The position numbers were made by a program, and so were the translations under genes. A DNA stretch of 64,000 nt from Cannabis sativa (taxonomy: Eukaryota; Streptophyta; Magnoliopsida; Rosales; Cannabaceae). Shown piece by piece: positions 11,444 through 24,192 of the stretch. Where the stretch lies: assembly GCF_029168945.1 (NCBI RefSeq), contig NC_083604.1, positions 74,416,211 through 74,480,210 of the forward strand. The letters run 5' to 3'. Position 1 is the stretch's first letter; every line of letters begins with the position of its first letter. The notes under the pieces are model-generated. The model worked only from the letters and a program-made list of their open reading frames with translations. It ran no database searches and was not told where the DNA came from.

Positions 11444-12239
11444 CATCATGTTAAAATACGAGAATTTTGTGGTAGTGCAATGCATTCGTAATGCTATTTA
11501 GCATTATTAATTCTAATTGAGAAAGAGTATTATTATTAGGTACTAACGGAACAAGTGCCCAACACCACCATGCAATAACATCTTGAAAAAAAAGTAAATG
11601 ATATTAATATCTAAAGTGTCCAATACAACTAATTTTTAATATTGTTATTAATTAGTGTAAAATAATATCAAATCTCACATATTTTTAATTTAATAATAAT
11701 AAATAATATAAAAAACTACAAAATCTAATCACTAGAGTAGGTGCCACCACTTTTATAGCAAGGTGCTACTTTTTTTTTTGCTAAATACTTTTTTTTATTG
11801 ATAGTAATGTCTCTTTTACGTGAATAAAGAAAAATTATAACACAGTCTTTTTATGTGATGGTGTACATACTCGTGTTGTAAAAGCAATCATTTTACAAAT
11901 TTTGAAAATTCAAAATTACGGTGTCAAAAAATTAAGATTAGGTTCAAATAATAAATTGCATGCATGCTTGTTAATTTTCTATTTTAAATTTTATTTCTTT
12001 CAACAGTAGAATCCTTCTCAAATTTAGCGAGATGTCTACTCTAACGACAATATATAAATATTGTCATACAAAATAAATAAATTATAATTTTTTTATATAC
12101 TGAAAATAAAAATACTCCTACCGAGCAGCAAAGACAAAAATCTCACCCCCTATTATAATAATTTCCAATGTATATACGTTAAAAAAAATTAGACAATTTT
12201 TTATATTAAAAGAGAAGTGTTCTTATTAAATCAAACAAC
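11444..12239. other. AT-rich intergenic DNA, no gene recognised
   Basis: No recognisable open frame, RNA gene or element boundary was seen between Copia-1 and the LINE remnant. Confidence 0.5.
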
Positions 12240-13175
12240 ACAATTACATCAAGCAACACTTGTCTAACCAAAGCTCGAAAAAGCTTAGATTAAAAATAAT
12301 ACCAACTACTTACCACAACAGTAATAATTTTGTCTTTAGAAGACATATTCCTCCTGCCTAAACTACTAAAACGAGATTTGATACCTTGCTTTATCATATT
12401 ACTTCTATATTGAACAATGTAAGATCTACATTCAAAAATACAAAAATTTCTATTATCCCAAATAAAATAAACCACAGCAACTATCACAACAATCGCCACC
12501 TAACATTGATCCAACTGCCCAATCTAAGTCTCCAGTCTAAGAACACAGTGGGAAACTCACCCATCCATGAACCTTACGTAGAAGCGCAATAGAAAATAGA
12601 CATAGAGAAAACAAGTGATCATGACTCTCAAGAAAATCATGACACACTGGACCGTACGGAGATTTAATGGAGAGTTGCAGCCTTTAAAATTTATCTCTGG
12701 TCATCAACTGAGAGTTCACCATCTGCCAAAGTATGAATCTATGCTTAGGAATCGAATGTTTACTACAAACTACCCAAGCATAATCAACCTTCTCAGCATC
12801 AAGGAGAGAGTTGTAGAATTTGCTTACCTTAAGTAACACCAGCATCAAGTATCATTGCCTCAGAGATATTTGATCTAAGCTTGAAGAGTTTACTTCCAAT
12901 ACCAATTAGGTTCTCCTCTAACCGTGTGGAGCCAAAAAAATTGCCCTCTCAAGTAAATACTTTGCACTCATTTAACCCAAAGTGCATCAGGTTTAACAGT
13001 AATATCCCATATGTATTTTTTGATCATTGCTTTTAAACCCCAGTCCTCCATAATGTTTCGGGAGACACTTTATCCCAATAAACAAAGTGAAGCTTGCATC
13101 TGTTATCCTTGGTACCCCATGAAAAATTCCTACAAAGTTTGTCATTCTCTTTAACAACACTTTGGGGAAGAATAA
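12240..13175 (-). pseudogene. LINE remnant: RT thumb to zf-RVT region
   Basis: On the minus strand a decayed reading shows motifs of the C-terminal part of a plant LINE ORF2. A PKHYGGLGFK-like block (13040-13080) is the usual PKxxGGLGxR segment after RT. The end (12499-12290) gives VVYFIWDNRNFCIF, matching the YxIWxxRNxxIF motif after the zf-RVT zinc-binding domain. Stops and shifts interrupt it throughout. No poly(A) tail is visible at the expected end near 12240. Confidence 0.7.
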
Positions 13176-13179
13176 GAAT

Positions 13180-13573
13180 TCCTACAATGATATGAGTAGT
13201 CCATACATCATATATATGGTATTTAGTTTCTATGCATTATCAATGCGAGACTCTCTAACATTCCCTCTCAAGATGGTGATTATTTTTTACTCATCAATCT
13301 TGCACGACTCGATCACAAGTGGCTCTTTTTGGCTCACCTTTTTGGACCAATCTTTAGATTTGAATCAGATACTCGTTAGAGTTTAGTTTGACTTTGATAC
13401 CATATTAGAATATAGAAGTGTGCGGTTTAGAAAGTACTAGGATTAAGTAAGTATATAGTAAGGTGTATAAGATCCCATTTTAAAATTAATTGGTAATCAA
13501 AAGAGTAATTCATGCATCTCATGTATAGTATTTAGTTTCCACACATTATCAATACCAGACTTTTTAACATTTG
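13180..13573 (-). mobile_element. TRIM-like miniature LTR retroelement
   Basis: The stretch at 13185-13258 resembles 13500-13573 (both contain GTATTTAGTTTC, CATTATCAAT and end TAACATT), so a partial left LTR and a full right LTR (13407-13573) are inferred. The roughly 148 bases between them hold only a minus-strand polypurine tract (CCATCTTGAGAGGGAA next to 13259) and a primer-binding site (TGGTATCAAAG, ending at 13406). An LTR pair with nothing but PPT and PBS between fits a terminal-repeat retrotransposon in miniature. The left LTR is truncated against the LINE remnant. Confidence 0.6.
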
Positions 13574-16500
13574 ATAATATAAATTATTTTAAATTTTCGA
13601 AACTCAGTAAAATATTTACTACAACTACAATATACATATATAGTCATAAAAAAAAATTGAGTCATAGATTGTTTAAGTACTAATAAAAATAAAAACAATA
13701 AAAAAAAAACACCCTACAAATGAGGACAAAAGTAGTATATATGCCTTAAACCACTTTGTAAATATATCATGTAATTATTTAATTAGTCATTGAGCACATG
13801 ACCTACCTAAAATATCAAGATAGTTAAGTTTAATTAAAGGCCCCGCCGTCTCACCACATTAACGTTATATAGCTTTACACAAGATGAATAAATATCTATA
13901 TATAATTATTATGTATATACTTGATCTTCATCTCTTTCAATATTATATACCATTTTATTTTAAAATAATAATAATAATTTTCACATTTGTTTCTATAATT
14001 ATAATACTTTTTAAGTCCACTTAATCAGGCAAATTAAACACTACGTATTCTTTTGGATTGTCACCATATACACCCTAACTTATAATTATATACATATATA
14101 TATAACTAAAATTAAAGTAGACAAAATAATTTAGAAGGCCCAGTTATTGTACTATATATAATATATATATGTTTTAAAATATATATATATATATATATTA
14201 TATGTACGCAGTACTTTTTTTTTTTGAGTAAAAATGTACGCAGTACTTAAGCTAGCTAGTTACCAATAACAAATGTTAAAGATACATATTAGTTGGACGT
14301 ATAGCTAGTTGACATAATTATTAAGAGCACCTTCTTCTCAACTTAATTTTTTAAAAAATCTAATTAATTTATTTTTTATATTATCTTGCACATTTACGTT
14401 ACATTATAAATCAATTTCTTTATATTTTTTCTATATCACTTAAAAATTATTTACTTTAATCATTTTAATAATAAATATAATAATATTACAAAAAAATTAA
14501 AATATATTAATATAACATTTATACCTTAATGACTAGTGTAATTGTATAGAGCTACTTACAAAAGTAGGGAACTGTATGGCGCTCCCAACAGAAAAATAAA
14601 TATATATAAATATATATTAAATAGGTTAAAAAAAATATTAGTTATTTGTAATTAATTTGCTTCCCAAATTATTTTATTCTTACAATTTGCCCCCTTAATT
14701 TATATTAGGTTTATAAGTTCTATTTATGAATTAAATCTCTCAACAATAATAACTTATTTAATAAAAGAATATATTTTATTATTTTTTACCTTTTTACCTA
14801 AATATTTTAGTTATTCTATTATCTGCTCTTCACGTCCGTAGATATGAAATCTATTACATTACATATTCATTTAGTATTTATATAATCATGCATGTAATAA
14901 ATTATTTTTAATTAATTAATTTCGGTACACAGAGAACACATCAGTCATTGATGATATTTAATTTAATTTGGAGTGAAGAACAATTTTCTTCATGTCATAT
15001 ATATATGTATATTCATAAATAGATACAATTGAAAATTATATATTAATTAGATTGGAAATGACATGAATATATGTTTCAAAGTCCAAATAAATGAGCTAAA
15101 CAAATAATGCCGGGCTAATCACGCAGTAATATTACTTCTACTGTATTAATATTTATTAATAGTAGTTTGTGGAGTACGTTGTACGTAATTAAGTTAATTG
15201 CCTTCCTTTGTTAATTTGTCTCCATAATCTTCTGCTTTTCTCTGACAATTATGTTGTTCTTTTTTGGTTATTTTCATATTATTTTTATCCAATAATATAA
15301 ATAAATTATAATTAAAATAAATAATAAAAATTCTTTAAAAATTGAAAACAAATGTAAAAATACATATAAAAAATTATTTGACTATAGAAATGTTAAAATT
15401 TTGCTAAAAATTTTATTTTTTGTAATCGGCCTTAAAGGTTTTAATCGCAATAAAAAGAAAAGAAAAAAAATCTTTTAATTAATTAATTAATTAAAACACT
15501 GTGATCAGTACAAGCTACTAGTACTGTTAAAGATCTCACGACACGATTCATGCATGTATTAATTTTTAGATCAAATCTCCTTCCAAACCTATATGCTGTA
15601 CATTAATAATTATTAATTTTATATATAAAGTGATGACAATATATAATTAATAAATATTAATGATCAGTTAATTATAATTTGCATTAGCTATTGATAAGGA
15701 CATCAAGGTTTGTTTGCATCATTAATTAGAGCACGTTGGCTTTGCTTACTTAGAAAGCCACTTTACTTAATTTATTATTCAATAACCTAATTAAATAATA
15801 CTTCAAACCTTTTCTTTTATGGCTTAAAAAATATATTCCCTATTTTTATTTTTTTTTTTTTTGCAGAAATATATTCCCCAAATTTTATTCATGGAGTCTT
15901 ATCAACTTTAAAAAAAGCTACATATATATAATGTTTGGAAAGCATGCATATATAAAACTCCTTATATATAATTTGCTTTTTTAGGGTCAAATTTTTGTGT
16001 CAACTATTAGGACTATAAAAAATTTGGAACAGTATTTTAAGAGAGATAGATAATTTCTTTTTTGTTGGTAAATTCAGTAAAAAAAATTTTGATGATTTTA
16101 TTTTAATTGATGCTATCTATAAAAATTAAAAATAAAAAATTACTTAACTTGCCTGAAAAAAAAATTGATAACAGGGACTGTGCTGAGCTGTCGTGTTATC
16201 ATTAGTTTGTATGGGTTTGGCCTTTCAAGTTTTAATAAATAAATAAATAAATAAAACAAAGAAAAATTATTTTTTTCAATTTCTAACATTCTGAAAATAG
16301 CCAGTAGTCTTCACTCAAATAATAATAAAAATAATAAAATAAAATTGTCAGTAGTGTAAAAAACATATGTGGCCCATGCTAGAATTTCTAACTGGCTGAA
16401 TAATATCAGCTAATTAATTATATAACCTTTTACATTACATTTTTTTTAGAATAATTTTTTTATCTTTTTTTCTACTAGAATATATGGATTTTTGGAATAT

Positions 16501-18066
16501 AATTTAGTGTAAATAGATTTATTTATTTATTTAGGTTAAATGAAATAGATCTTCTACCTGTCAGAAAACTGATGTAACATTCTTTAGGTCAAAAACAGTT
16601 ATGGTAACCTACCTATAAATACTAACAATTAATATTTAAAATTTATTTATTTTCATTAATTTATAAATTATGTTAGAGATAATTAAGTACTGAAAGAAAA
16701 AATATCGATATTAAGCCAAATTGGTTGTTAATAAGCATGCATAGAAAACAAATAAAATGTTAATTACATCTATTTTTTTTTATTATTAAATTATTTTGTT
16801 TTTGCTAAATTAGGTAGATATTTTATATTGGTATATATTCTATAAATTTATTCTATGGTCCCTCCCCAAAATAGTACTTGCTGAAATGAGTACCTTTTTC
16901 TAGTTGTCTATCACATGTGCTGACAAACCCCATTGCCATTGCTTTGCTACCACTTTTTTCCACTAAAAAAGTTGTCCATTCCAAACCCCATCAACAAAAT
17001 TTAATAATAATACTCAAATATTAAAATTTATAAATATCAAAATAATTCTCTCTTTTTTTTTTCTTTAATTAAAATGGGTGAACGAATCATTTGATGAAGC
17101 TAAATACACTAGCAAAGTTCTAACGAAAACCCAAGCTTTTCATTCAAATTTTGAATTGAATGAAGAAAAAAAAGAATCCAAAGAAAAATAAATTAATTAA
17201 AATAAAATAAAGTAAAAAGGTTAATGGTTGGTATTTTGGTAATGCAAAGACAGATAAGAGAGAACATCAAAGCACGTTAATTCATAATGAGAAGAGAGCG
17301 CTTCTCTCTTTTAATTTTATTTATTTATTAATTATTATTAATAATATAGTTTAGATTTTAGAACCACTAAAACGCTCCAGACAATCACGTACTTTCTTTT
17401 TTTGTTTTCTTTATTATCTTATTAAAAAAATATATATGTTTTGAGTTTATAGAATTAAAAAAAATGTTGTCCAAGTCCAACTTTCTACTAATTCATTATT
17501 AAATAATAATGAAAACTATGTCATCCCATATTAAAAACAAAATGAAATCTTGAGATATATAATAAAGTAAAGTAATGTTCTTTTTTTTTTTAATTTTTAA
17601 TTTTTTTTTTGTGACATTATTTTAGTACAAGTTGGTTCATTGATTCATTCATGTGTGTCTGTTCTTGCATTTTGATTTGAAGGTCGAAACCTCGTCGTTT
17701 TGTTCTTCTTTTGTTGTTTTCTTTCTTTCACTCTGTTCGAGACTTTGAACAAAATTAGACTAAAATGCCAGTCACTTGTTTTCCTGCCTCATCTTCTTCT
17801 TCTTCTTCTTCTTCTTTTTCTTTCTTTCAAGTTTCCCGCTCTGTAAAGTAAAAATGTCATTTTTATTTTCATTGTTTTTGTTATAATAATTCAAAGATTC
17901 AATTTTTATTTCTCTTTTAGCTTTTGAAGATATTATATGTGAGTTATGTGTTGTAACTAGTATTGGGTGTATTTTTTTTTTTTATATTTATTTTTTGTGG
18001 TAGTAAAGTATTATGTTCTTTCATTTTCTTAAAAAGTAAAAGAGAGAAAAAGAAAGTTGAAGAAAG
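13574..18066. other. Long AT-rich intergenic region upstream of the DUF547 gene
   Basis: About 4.5 kb with frequent TA, TTAATTAA and poly(T) tracts. No open frame of note, tRNA or rRNA gene was recognised. A TTC-repeat pyrimidine tract at about 17788-17830 lies roughly 240 bases before the predicted start codon and probably belongs to the promoter or 5' UTR. TATA box and transcription start could not be placed. Confidence 0.5.
17786..17830 (+). promoter_or_regulatory. Pyrimidine-rich (TTC)n tract upstream of the DUF547 gene
   Basis: Repeated CTTCTTCTT followed by CTTTCTTTC precedes the predicted ATG at 18067. Such tracts are common in plant core promoters and 5' UTRs. A regulatory role is inference only. 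Confidence 0.3.
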
Positions 18067-21000
18067 ATGAAAACCAGTGTAAGGACTAATCTTCAGGCCA
18101 TGAAAGCTGCTTCTTCAAATCATATTGATAAAGTAACTTCCTTTATTCTTTTTCTAAATGTGATTTTTATTGGGTTTTAATTCATTTAGTTTATTATTTT
18201 CTTTGAAGAAATGTGGAGCTTCAAATTTTCAAAAATACTCTTAAGAAGGTTTCAAATCTGGTGGGTGTCTGATTAGGGTGTTGAAGTCTTACTTGAAAAA
18301 GAAAATAAGAAAATTCAAATTGGTTCTGTATTAAATTTTACATTAAATTCTCATTAATAAACACAGTCTCCAATTATGTACTTAATGAAGTTAAAAAAAA
18401 GTGAATGCTTTTGATCCAAATCTGAATTGGTTTCTCTCTTTCTTTCTTTCTTTCTTTCACTTATCTCAAGGAACGAATAGCTTTTTCTTTTATAATTTAT
18501 TTCTTTACAACAAGGCATGCAGATCCCTTTTTCATTTATTAATGGTATATAATACATTCATAACATTATTATATAATTTTTTTTGTGTGTTTGGTGTTGA
18601 ATTTTCCAAAGGAGAAGATGGAGACTCAGGGGAGAAGAGTGGTCATTCGTTCTGAGAAAACTCTAACCAATAGAAGAAGAATAAACAAGGAGAGGAAAAT
18701 GGCCTTGTTACAAGATGTACTACACTTCCCAACTTGGTTTTTTACTCTTTTTTTATATTTGTTTCTATATTGATTGTATTGAAAATGATATATTTACAGG
18801 TTGATAAATTGAAGAAGAAGCTTAGACATGAAGAGAATGTTCATAGAGCTTTGGAAAGGGCCTTCACAAGACCTTTAGGAGCCTTACCTCGTCTTCCTCC
18901 ATATCTTCCTTCATCTGTTAGTATTATAATCTTACAAAATCTTTGATTATATATATAATGTGTATATAAATTCTAGCTTAGTATTCAAAAGGGTCAATGA
19001 AAATGTTTGTTTTTTTATTGGTTCAGACATTAGAGCTTCTTGCTGAAGTAGCTGTTTTAGAAGAGGAAGTTGTAAGGCTTGAAGAACAAGTTGTGAATTT
19101 TAGACAAGGTCTTTATCAAGAAGCTGTGTATGTATGTTCAAAGAGGAATGTGGAAAATTCAAGTGATTCTTCTTCTATGGATCAAACCACTCCTGTTAGA
19201 AATGCTAAGCATCATAGGTCGAAATCTATGTCTCAATTCGATTTCAATTCAGCAACTTCTTCACCAGCAGCAGCAGCAGCAGCCAGGTCTCAACAACCTT
19301 CCCTTTGTAGAACTACATCAAGTAGAAAGTTACTCCCCAATGATGCCATCTCAGTCAGATCAGGAGGTTGTTCTGCTAGTACTAGTACTACTAGGCAAGG
19401 GCAAGGGCAAGCTAATAATAATAATGGAAAGCTTAGTACTCGAAAACTCGAACCAATTCCATCCATTTCAGAAGATGGAAGAGGAAAAGAGAATAGGTTA
19501 TGGTCAAACTTTGTAAGAGCATCCCCTGAAAAGAAAGTTGATCATAAACCATCTCCTGATAAGAGAAATACTAAAATGGTGGTAACCCCAGTTAAGAAAC
19601 CACCAATGAAGCAAGAGCCAAAGGACAAGACTACTACTCCTGATCAATTCAAGTTGCAGGTATTGTTATAACTAATATAAAAGTTTGCTTCTTTTTGTTT
19701 TTTGGTTGTTGTTGTTGTTGTTGTGTTAATTGTATCTTTTGATTGTCCAGCTAGAATCCAGATTGGTAGACCAGGAAAGAGCTAAAGACAGTTCATCTGG
19801 ATCTTTAGAAGAGGGAGCAATGGAAGCTGACTCTTCTCCTAATAAAGTATCTGAGGATATTGTCAAGTGCTTATCTAACATTTTGATGAGAATGGTGAGC
19901 ACACTGAAGGACAGAGCAGTTGAATCAGGGAGTTCTCAGTTGTCATTTTTCGCTCGGTTAGCAAACAAGGACATCGAGTTTCTAGATCCTTATGGTACAC
20001 CTTTGGATTTCAAAAATAGAGATGTTGGTCCATACAAACATCTTTGTTCTATCGATGCTAGTTCGATTGATATCAGCCGAACAACCAATGCATTGTTCTT
20101 GATACACAAACTGAAGTAAGTATTATTATGCTCCCATTTGACTAATTTTGATTGTGTTTGGATTTATTCTGTACTTACCATTGTTTACTTAGGTTTCTAC
20201 TTGGGAAACTTGCTTCTGTGAACTTAGAAGGTCTCAACCATCAACAAAAGCTTGCATTTTGGATTAACACTTATAATTCTTGCATTATGAATGTAAGATG
20301 TCTCTCTTTTTATGAATTGTAATACCACCAACAAATTCAATGTATTATGAAAATGAAGATAACTAAAAGTTGTGTTAATTAACAATGTTGTAGGCATTTT
20401 TGGAGCACGGTGTACCTGAGACTCCGGAAATGGTTGTTGCACTAATGCAGAAGGTAAGAACAGTTCTTACTTCATATTCTATCTTTTTTAGACTTGAATA
20501 TGAATGTCAATTTAAATGATATTCCAAATCCAAAAATTACTCAATGAAATATTTTTAAAGGTGTAAAGTTAAAGCATGTTTGCCTCAGAGATCTCTATGT
20601 GCTTTTGTTAGAGTGATTATGAAATTGTTTCATCTTTTCTTACTTCAGGCAACAATAACTGTTGGTGGGCATTTACTTAATGCAATTACAATTGAGCATT
20701 TCATCTTGAGATTACCTTACCACTTGAAATTTGTAAGCAAAACTCAATATAGCCAACTATGTTCTTAATGATTATTTTGAGCTTTTTTTATTATCCATGG
20801 CTAGCTAAACTTTACCATGTAATTCTCTTTGTTACAAAAGACCTGTCCAAAAGCTGCAAAGAACGATGAGATGAGAGCTCGAAGCAAATTCGGATTGGAA
20901 TGGTCAGAGCCATTGGTTACATTTGCACTCTCTTGTGGAAGTTGGTCCTCTCCTGCAGTAAGATTTTCTTTTCTTGTCAAATTTTATTACAGCTCTTCAA

Positions 21001-21378
21001 GTTTATGTTAGATTAGATTAGAGCTACAATAAGTTTAGTTAAAGTTTCTAAAATTGATATTATGAAATGAAGGTGAGAGTGTACTCTGCTTCTCAAGTGG
21101 AAGAGGAGTTGGAAGCAGCAAAAAGAGATTATCTACAAGCAACAGTTGGTATCTCAAAAACAAACAAAGTAATCATACCAAAATTATTGGATTGGTATCT
21201 TCTTGACTTTGCCAAAGATATGGATTCAATGCTTGATTGGGTATGTCTACAACTACCAAAAGAAACAAGGAATGAAGCTATGAAATGCCTTGATGAGAGG
21301 AAAGGAAGAGAACCACTTTCACAATTGGTTCAAATAACACCTTATGATTTCAGTTTCAGGCTGCTATTGCACCGCTGA
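18067..21378 (+). CDS. MIP1-type leucine-zipper / DUF547 protein (10 exons)
   Basis: Exons join in frame as 18067-18132, 18612-18716, 18800-18916, 19027-19659, 19751-20115, 20193-20292, 20394-20453, 20649-20732, 20841-20957 and 21073-21378, all with GT-AG introns, giving about 650 residues. Residues near 23-130 form the Lzipper-MIP1 region: a basic stretch, [20 protein letters not shown], then a coiled coil around [18 protein letters not shown]. Residues 130-330 are Ser/Pro-rich and probably disordered. Residues about 430-570 are DUF547, with [36 protein letters not shown] and [16 protein letters not shown] blocks. MIP1 of Antirrhinum is known as a partner of floral MADS proteins. For most family members, including this one, the role is unknown. 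The start at 18067 ([13 protein letters not shown]) is chosen because it splices in frame; ATG 18618 in exon 2 is an alternative. Confidence 0.92.
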
Positions 21379-21680
21379 GGTTTTAATGTCATTTTACTCT
21401 TCTCTTAATACTTAATAGTTTGTTCTGAACTTTGGATGTGGTAGGTTTATACCTGATATATGTTAAGAGTTGATCAAAGGGTACATAATTCCAGCTTCTT
21501 TTTCTTAAAAAAAAATAAAATGAAATAAAATTAATTATGGGAGGATCATTACATGAGTCCTTGAAAATGGGTTTTTGAATTTGTATTTAGTTCATAAATA
21601 TGGACATGGGAATATAATATTTAATATAAATAAATGAAGTTGTGGAGGCTTCTTCTTCTTCTTTTTTTAATAGTATTTTT
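21379..21680 (+). other. Probable 3' UTR of the DUF547 gene
   Basis: The stop TGA at 21376-21378 is followed by AT-rich DNA with AATAAA-like signals (AAATAAAATGAAATAAAA near 21515 and AATATAAATAAATG near 21622). The cleavage site cannot be fixed without transcript data. Confidence 0.4.
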
Positions 21681-21939
21681 GACATAAATGAATAAAGGAA
21701 TAGTACTCTGACAAAACTACTAAATTGTTTGAGGCACATAAATTGTAGGATTTTAAACAAGTAATATTTGACTGGAAATAATTGTGTAACTGATTACTGA
21801 TACAATTAGAGAAGTTCATCCCAACCTAACCAGCAAAAATTGATTTTGAAAACTTAACTTAACCACCATGTTTCGGACTTGCCTTGCCAATTCTTGGTTG
21901 CTTTAATGAATATCTTTCATTTCAAAACAAAAAATATAA

Positions 21940-22170
21940 TCTTTTTTTTTAAGAAAATAGTAAGGAGCAACGAGCTCAAAGGGGCTGAGAACTAGAATAA
22001 TTCATTAATGCATGACATCTGTTAGGATAAAATTTTTGATACAACAAGGATAATCAGATCACTATACTGTGCTTGCATTAATTGTTAGAGCAAATTTAGC
22101 TAAGGAATCAACTACCACATTTACAAATATTTTAGGACAATAATTTTTTTTTTTAAAAAAAAAATGTTCC
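21940..22170 (-). pseudogene. LINE 3' tail: RNase H fragment
   Basis: The minus strand reads VDSLAKFALTINA, the conserved end of the plant LINE RNase H domain (xADxLAKxAL), followed by a decayed tail ending SPFELVAPYYF. A T run at 21941-21950 on the plus strand corresponds to a short poly(A) tail. Stops interrupt the frame. Only the final part of the element is present. Confidence 0.65.
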
Positions 22171-22225
22171 TGGACAGTAATTAAATAGTTAGAGTTACGT
22201 GATCTGAAGGGAAAAGACCATAAGT

Positions 22226-22576
22226 TGTACAATCTCACATTGCTTGGGAAAGATCATGTGTGATGATTTTGAGATTATGTAGGTATGGGACTACATAGTT
22301 GAAGATGACTTAAATGGATTGATTGGTACTACCTATATCAACAAGTTGCATCTTGTTTTTCGGTAGCCCATCATAAAAGAACTCCACGGTTAATCGTGCT
22401 TGACTTGGGGTAATTTCAAGATGGCTCCTGGGAAGTTTTCCCAAGAAGAGTGCGAGTGAGGACAAAGCATGCTGGAAACTCTCGTGTTGGTTTGTAAGGT
22501 CAGTCGACATTCCATGAAGCACACAGAGTAACGTACTCGTGTATAAGAGTCATCATTTCGTGGGTGTAAGGCCCAA
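22226..22576 (+). mobile_element. Cassandra-type LTR with 5S rRNA-like sequence
   Basis: It starts TGTACAATCTCACATTGC, close to the Cassandra TRIM start. Within 22366-22450 it has GAACTCC, GTTAATCGTGCTTG and GGCTCCTGGGAAGTTTTCCC, which line up in order with the second half of plant 5S rRNA (AACTCCGAAGTTAAGCGTGC, then CTCCTGGGAAGTCCTCG). Cassandra elements are known to carry such 5S-derived Pol III promoter sequence in their LTRs. The right edge (about 22576, near GGGTGTAAGG) is uncertain. No second LTR was found, so it is probably a solo or decayed copy. Confidence 0.82.
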
Positions 22577-23827
22577 TGGAGACTTGAAACAGAGATGTTA
22601 AATGTTTGGTGTCTAAATTAGTGTTTAATTTTGATATGATTGGAATCAAAATTAATGAAAAATTGAGTTGTGTGAAAATTAATCTTTTATGATTAAACTT
22701 TCAAAGCTTAAGTACTTAAGGAGAAAAATAGCCACTTTAAAAGTGGACACGATATTTGGCTAACATGACTCGCTTGGAATCAAAGTGTGAGGTTAACAAA
22801 TCGCTTAATCTTCATACAAGATTAAATCATGAATTTTAGAGGGATGAGACCTAAACTCCCATAGTGTTTTACTCATTGATGGTAACTTATCTTAACACTA
22901 GTAAAAATCTAGTGTTAAGTTCAATAAGTAATAACAAGTCAATAGAGTGAATATGGTACTTAAATTGTCCCATTTATGGATGAGTACATGTGGTAAAAAT
23001 TAGAGGGTCAAAACTGAAATTTTTTTAATGGAGCTGAAGCTTAATAAAACTCACTTAAGCTAATCAAAAAGTGTCTAAAGAGTTGTGAGACACTTAAACT
23101 CCACCTATATGGACTAGGGGTGGTGCCACCTCTTATGAGAATTAGGAGTTAACTCTAAAAAGTCCATGAATTAGATTTGTGCACATAGCCATTAACGGTG
23201 CAAAAGCAATCCATAAGATTCTTGAGTGAACATAGCAAAAGTGTGTATGTTATCACCGATTTGTTATCAAGGAATAGTAGTTCAATGCTACAGCAACTAA
23301 AATTTTTGACAACTTCGTGGTAATTACACTAAGGTAAAATTCAAGTTGAAAGATATTTTACACTATGCACCAATGCAATGGTTTCTAATAGAGTGAAGTT
23401 ATTTAATTTGGGATAAGGTGAATGAGTTTCATTACATAATCAACTGGTAATGGAAGGAGTAGCTCATTCATTTTATATATGTAATTTATTTCTACACATT
23501 AGCAATGTGGGACTAACTCTAGTATCATCACCTTAGTGTGGGTATAACAAATGACCTTTAAGAGACCAAGGGTCGAACGTGACATTTGAAAGAATCCCAC
23601 AAGGCCAAATATTGAGAAATTTGTGGGTGTACACGTTGGGGAATTTTTAGATTTTAAAATAGATCAAAAACCTCAACACTAGAAACTGACACACACTGGT
23701 CGAAAGGTCCCAAATGGAGGTTAAGGCTCATCTTTTTGGACCAGTCGTACTTTAGGCTCACAACGGATCACAAGAAGCTTTTTTGGAAATCAGATACTCA
23801 TTAGAGTTTTATTTGACTATTATACCA
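22577..23827. repeat. Unclassified repeat and TRIM-related sequence
   Basis: No protein is recognisable. The part at about 23390-23548 resembles the LTR of the TRIM-like element at 13407-13573 (TAAGGTG..., CACATTAGCAATG). The part at 23735-23827 resembles its internal region (TTTTTGGACCA, CAGATACTCATTAGAG) and ends with a primer-binding-site-like TGGTATAATAG on the minus strand. The remainder (22577-23390) looks like decayed retroelement leader or LTR sequence. Confidence 0.4.
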
Positions 23828-24085
23828 TATTGAAAAAAATGAAGAAAGAATTTTATTAAGAAAAGAATGAATAGACAGTAGTGATTACAATAGAGAAGAA
23901 GGGAGCCTTAAATAGGAATGGCTCAACTTCAAACAGTTACAACCAAAAAGGAAAAAGACCAACTGACTTAATCGACTTTCCAACTAACTTCCTATTCTTA
24001 AAATAACCAACTAACAAACAAGTCTAGGTGAATAAGGTGCGAGAAATACAATGACTAATCAGAGAAGTAAGTGTATTTCTTAATA
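23828..24085 (-). repeat. Copia-3 LTR (258 bp)
   Basis: The ends are TATTGAAA and TTAATA, giving TA...TA termini like Copia-1. To its right is a minus-strand purine tract (CCACCTTGAAGATTAG) followed by copia RNase H sequence, so it is the 3' LTR of Copia-3. To its left a primer-binding-like TGGTATAATAG abuts it, as if it were also the 5' LTR of another unit. Confidence 0.7.
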
Positions 24086-24192
24086 CCTAATCTTCAAGGT
24101 GGAGCGTATATATCATATACATACATCTTGGAAACATGAGAGGTTAATTTAGGTAAAGTAAGTGGTTTGATGAAGGCACCGACCAATTGAAG
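24086..24192 (-). pseudogene. Copia-3 RNase H, distal part
   Basis: This is the extreme C-terminal end of the copia pol frame (minus strand). It parallels Copia-1 at 6631-6730. It is cut at 24192 by the gypsy-type solo LTR; the rest of the same frame resumes at 28344. Confidence 0.7.

Noticed and set aside
22366..22450. 5S rRNA gene
   Set aside because: Only the second half is recognisable, with many changes, and the surroundings are those of a Cassandra LTR.
22310..22522. 70-codon antisense frame
   Set aside because: It lies entirely within the Cassandra LTR, antisense to the 5S-like sequence.
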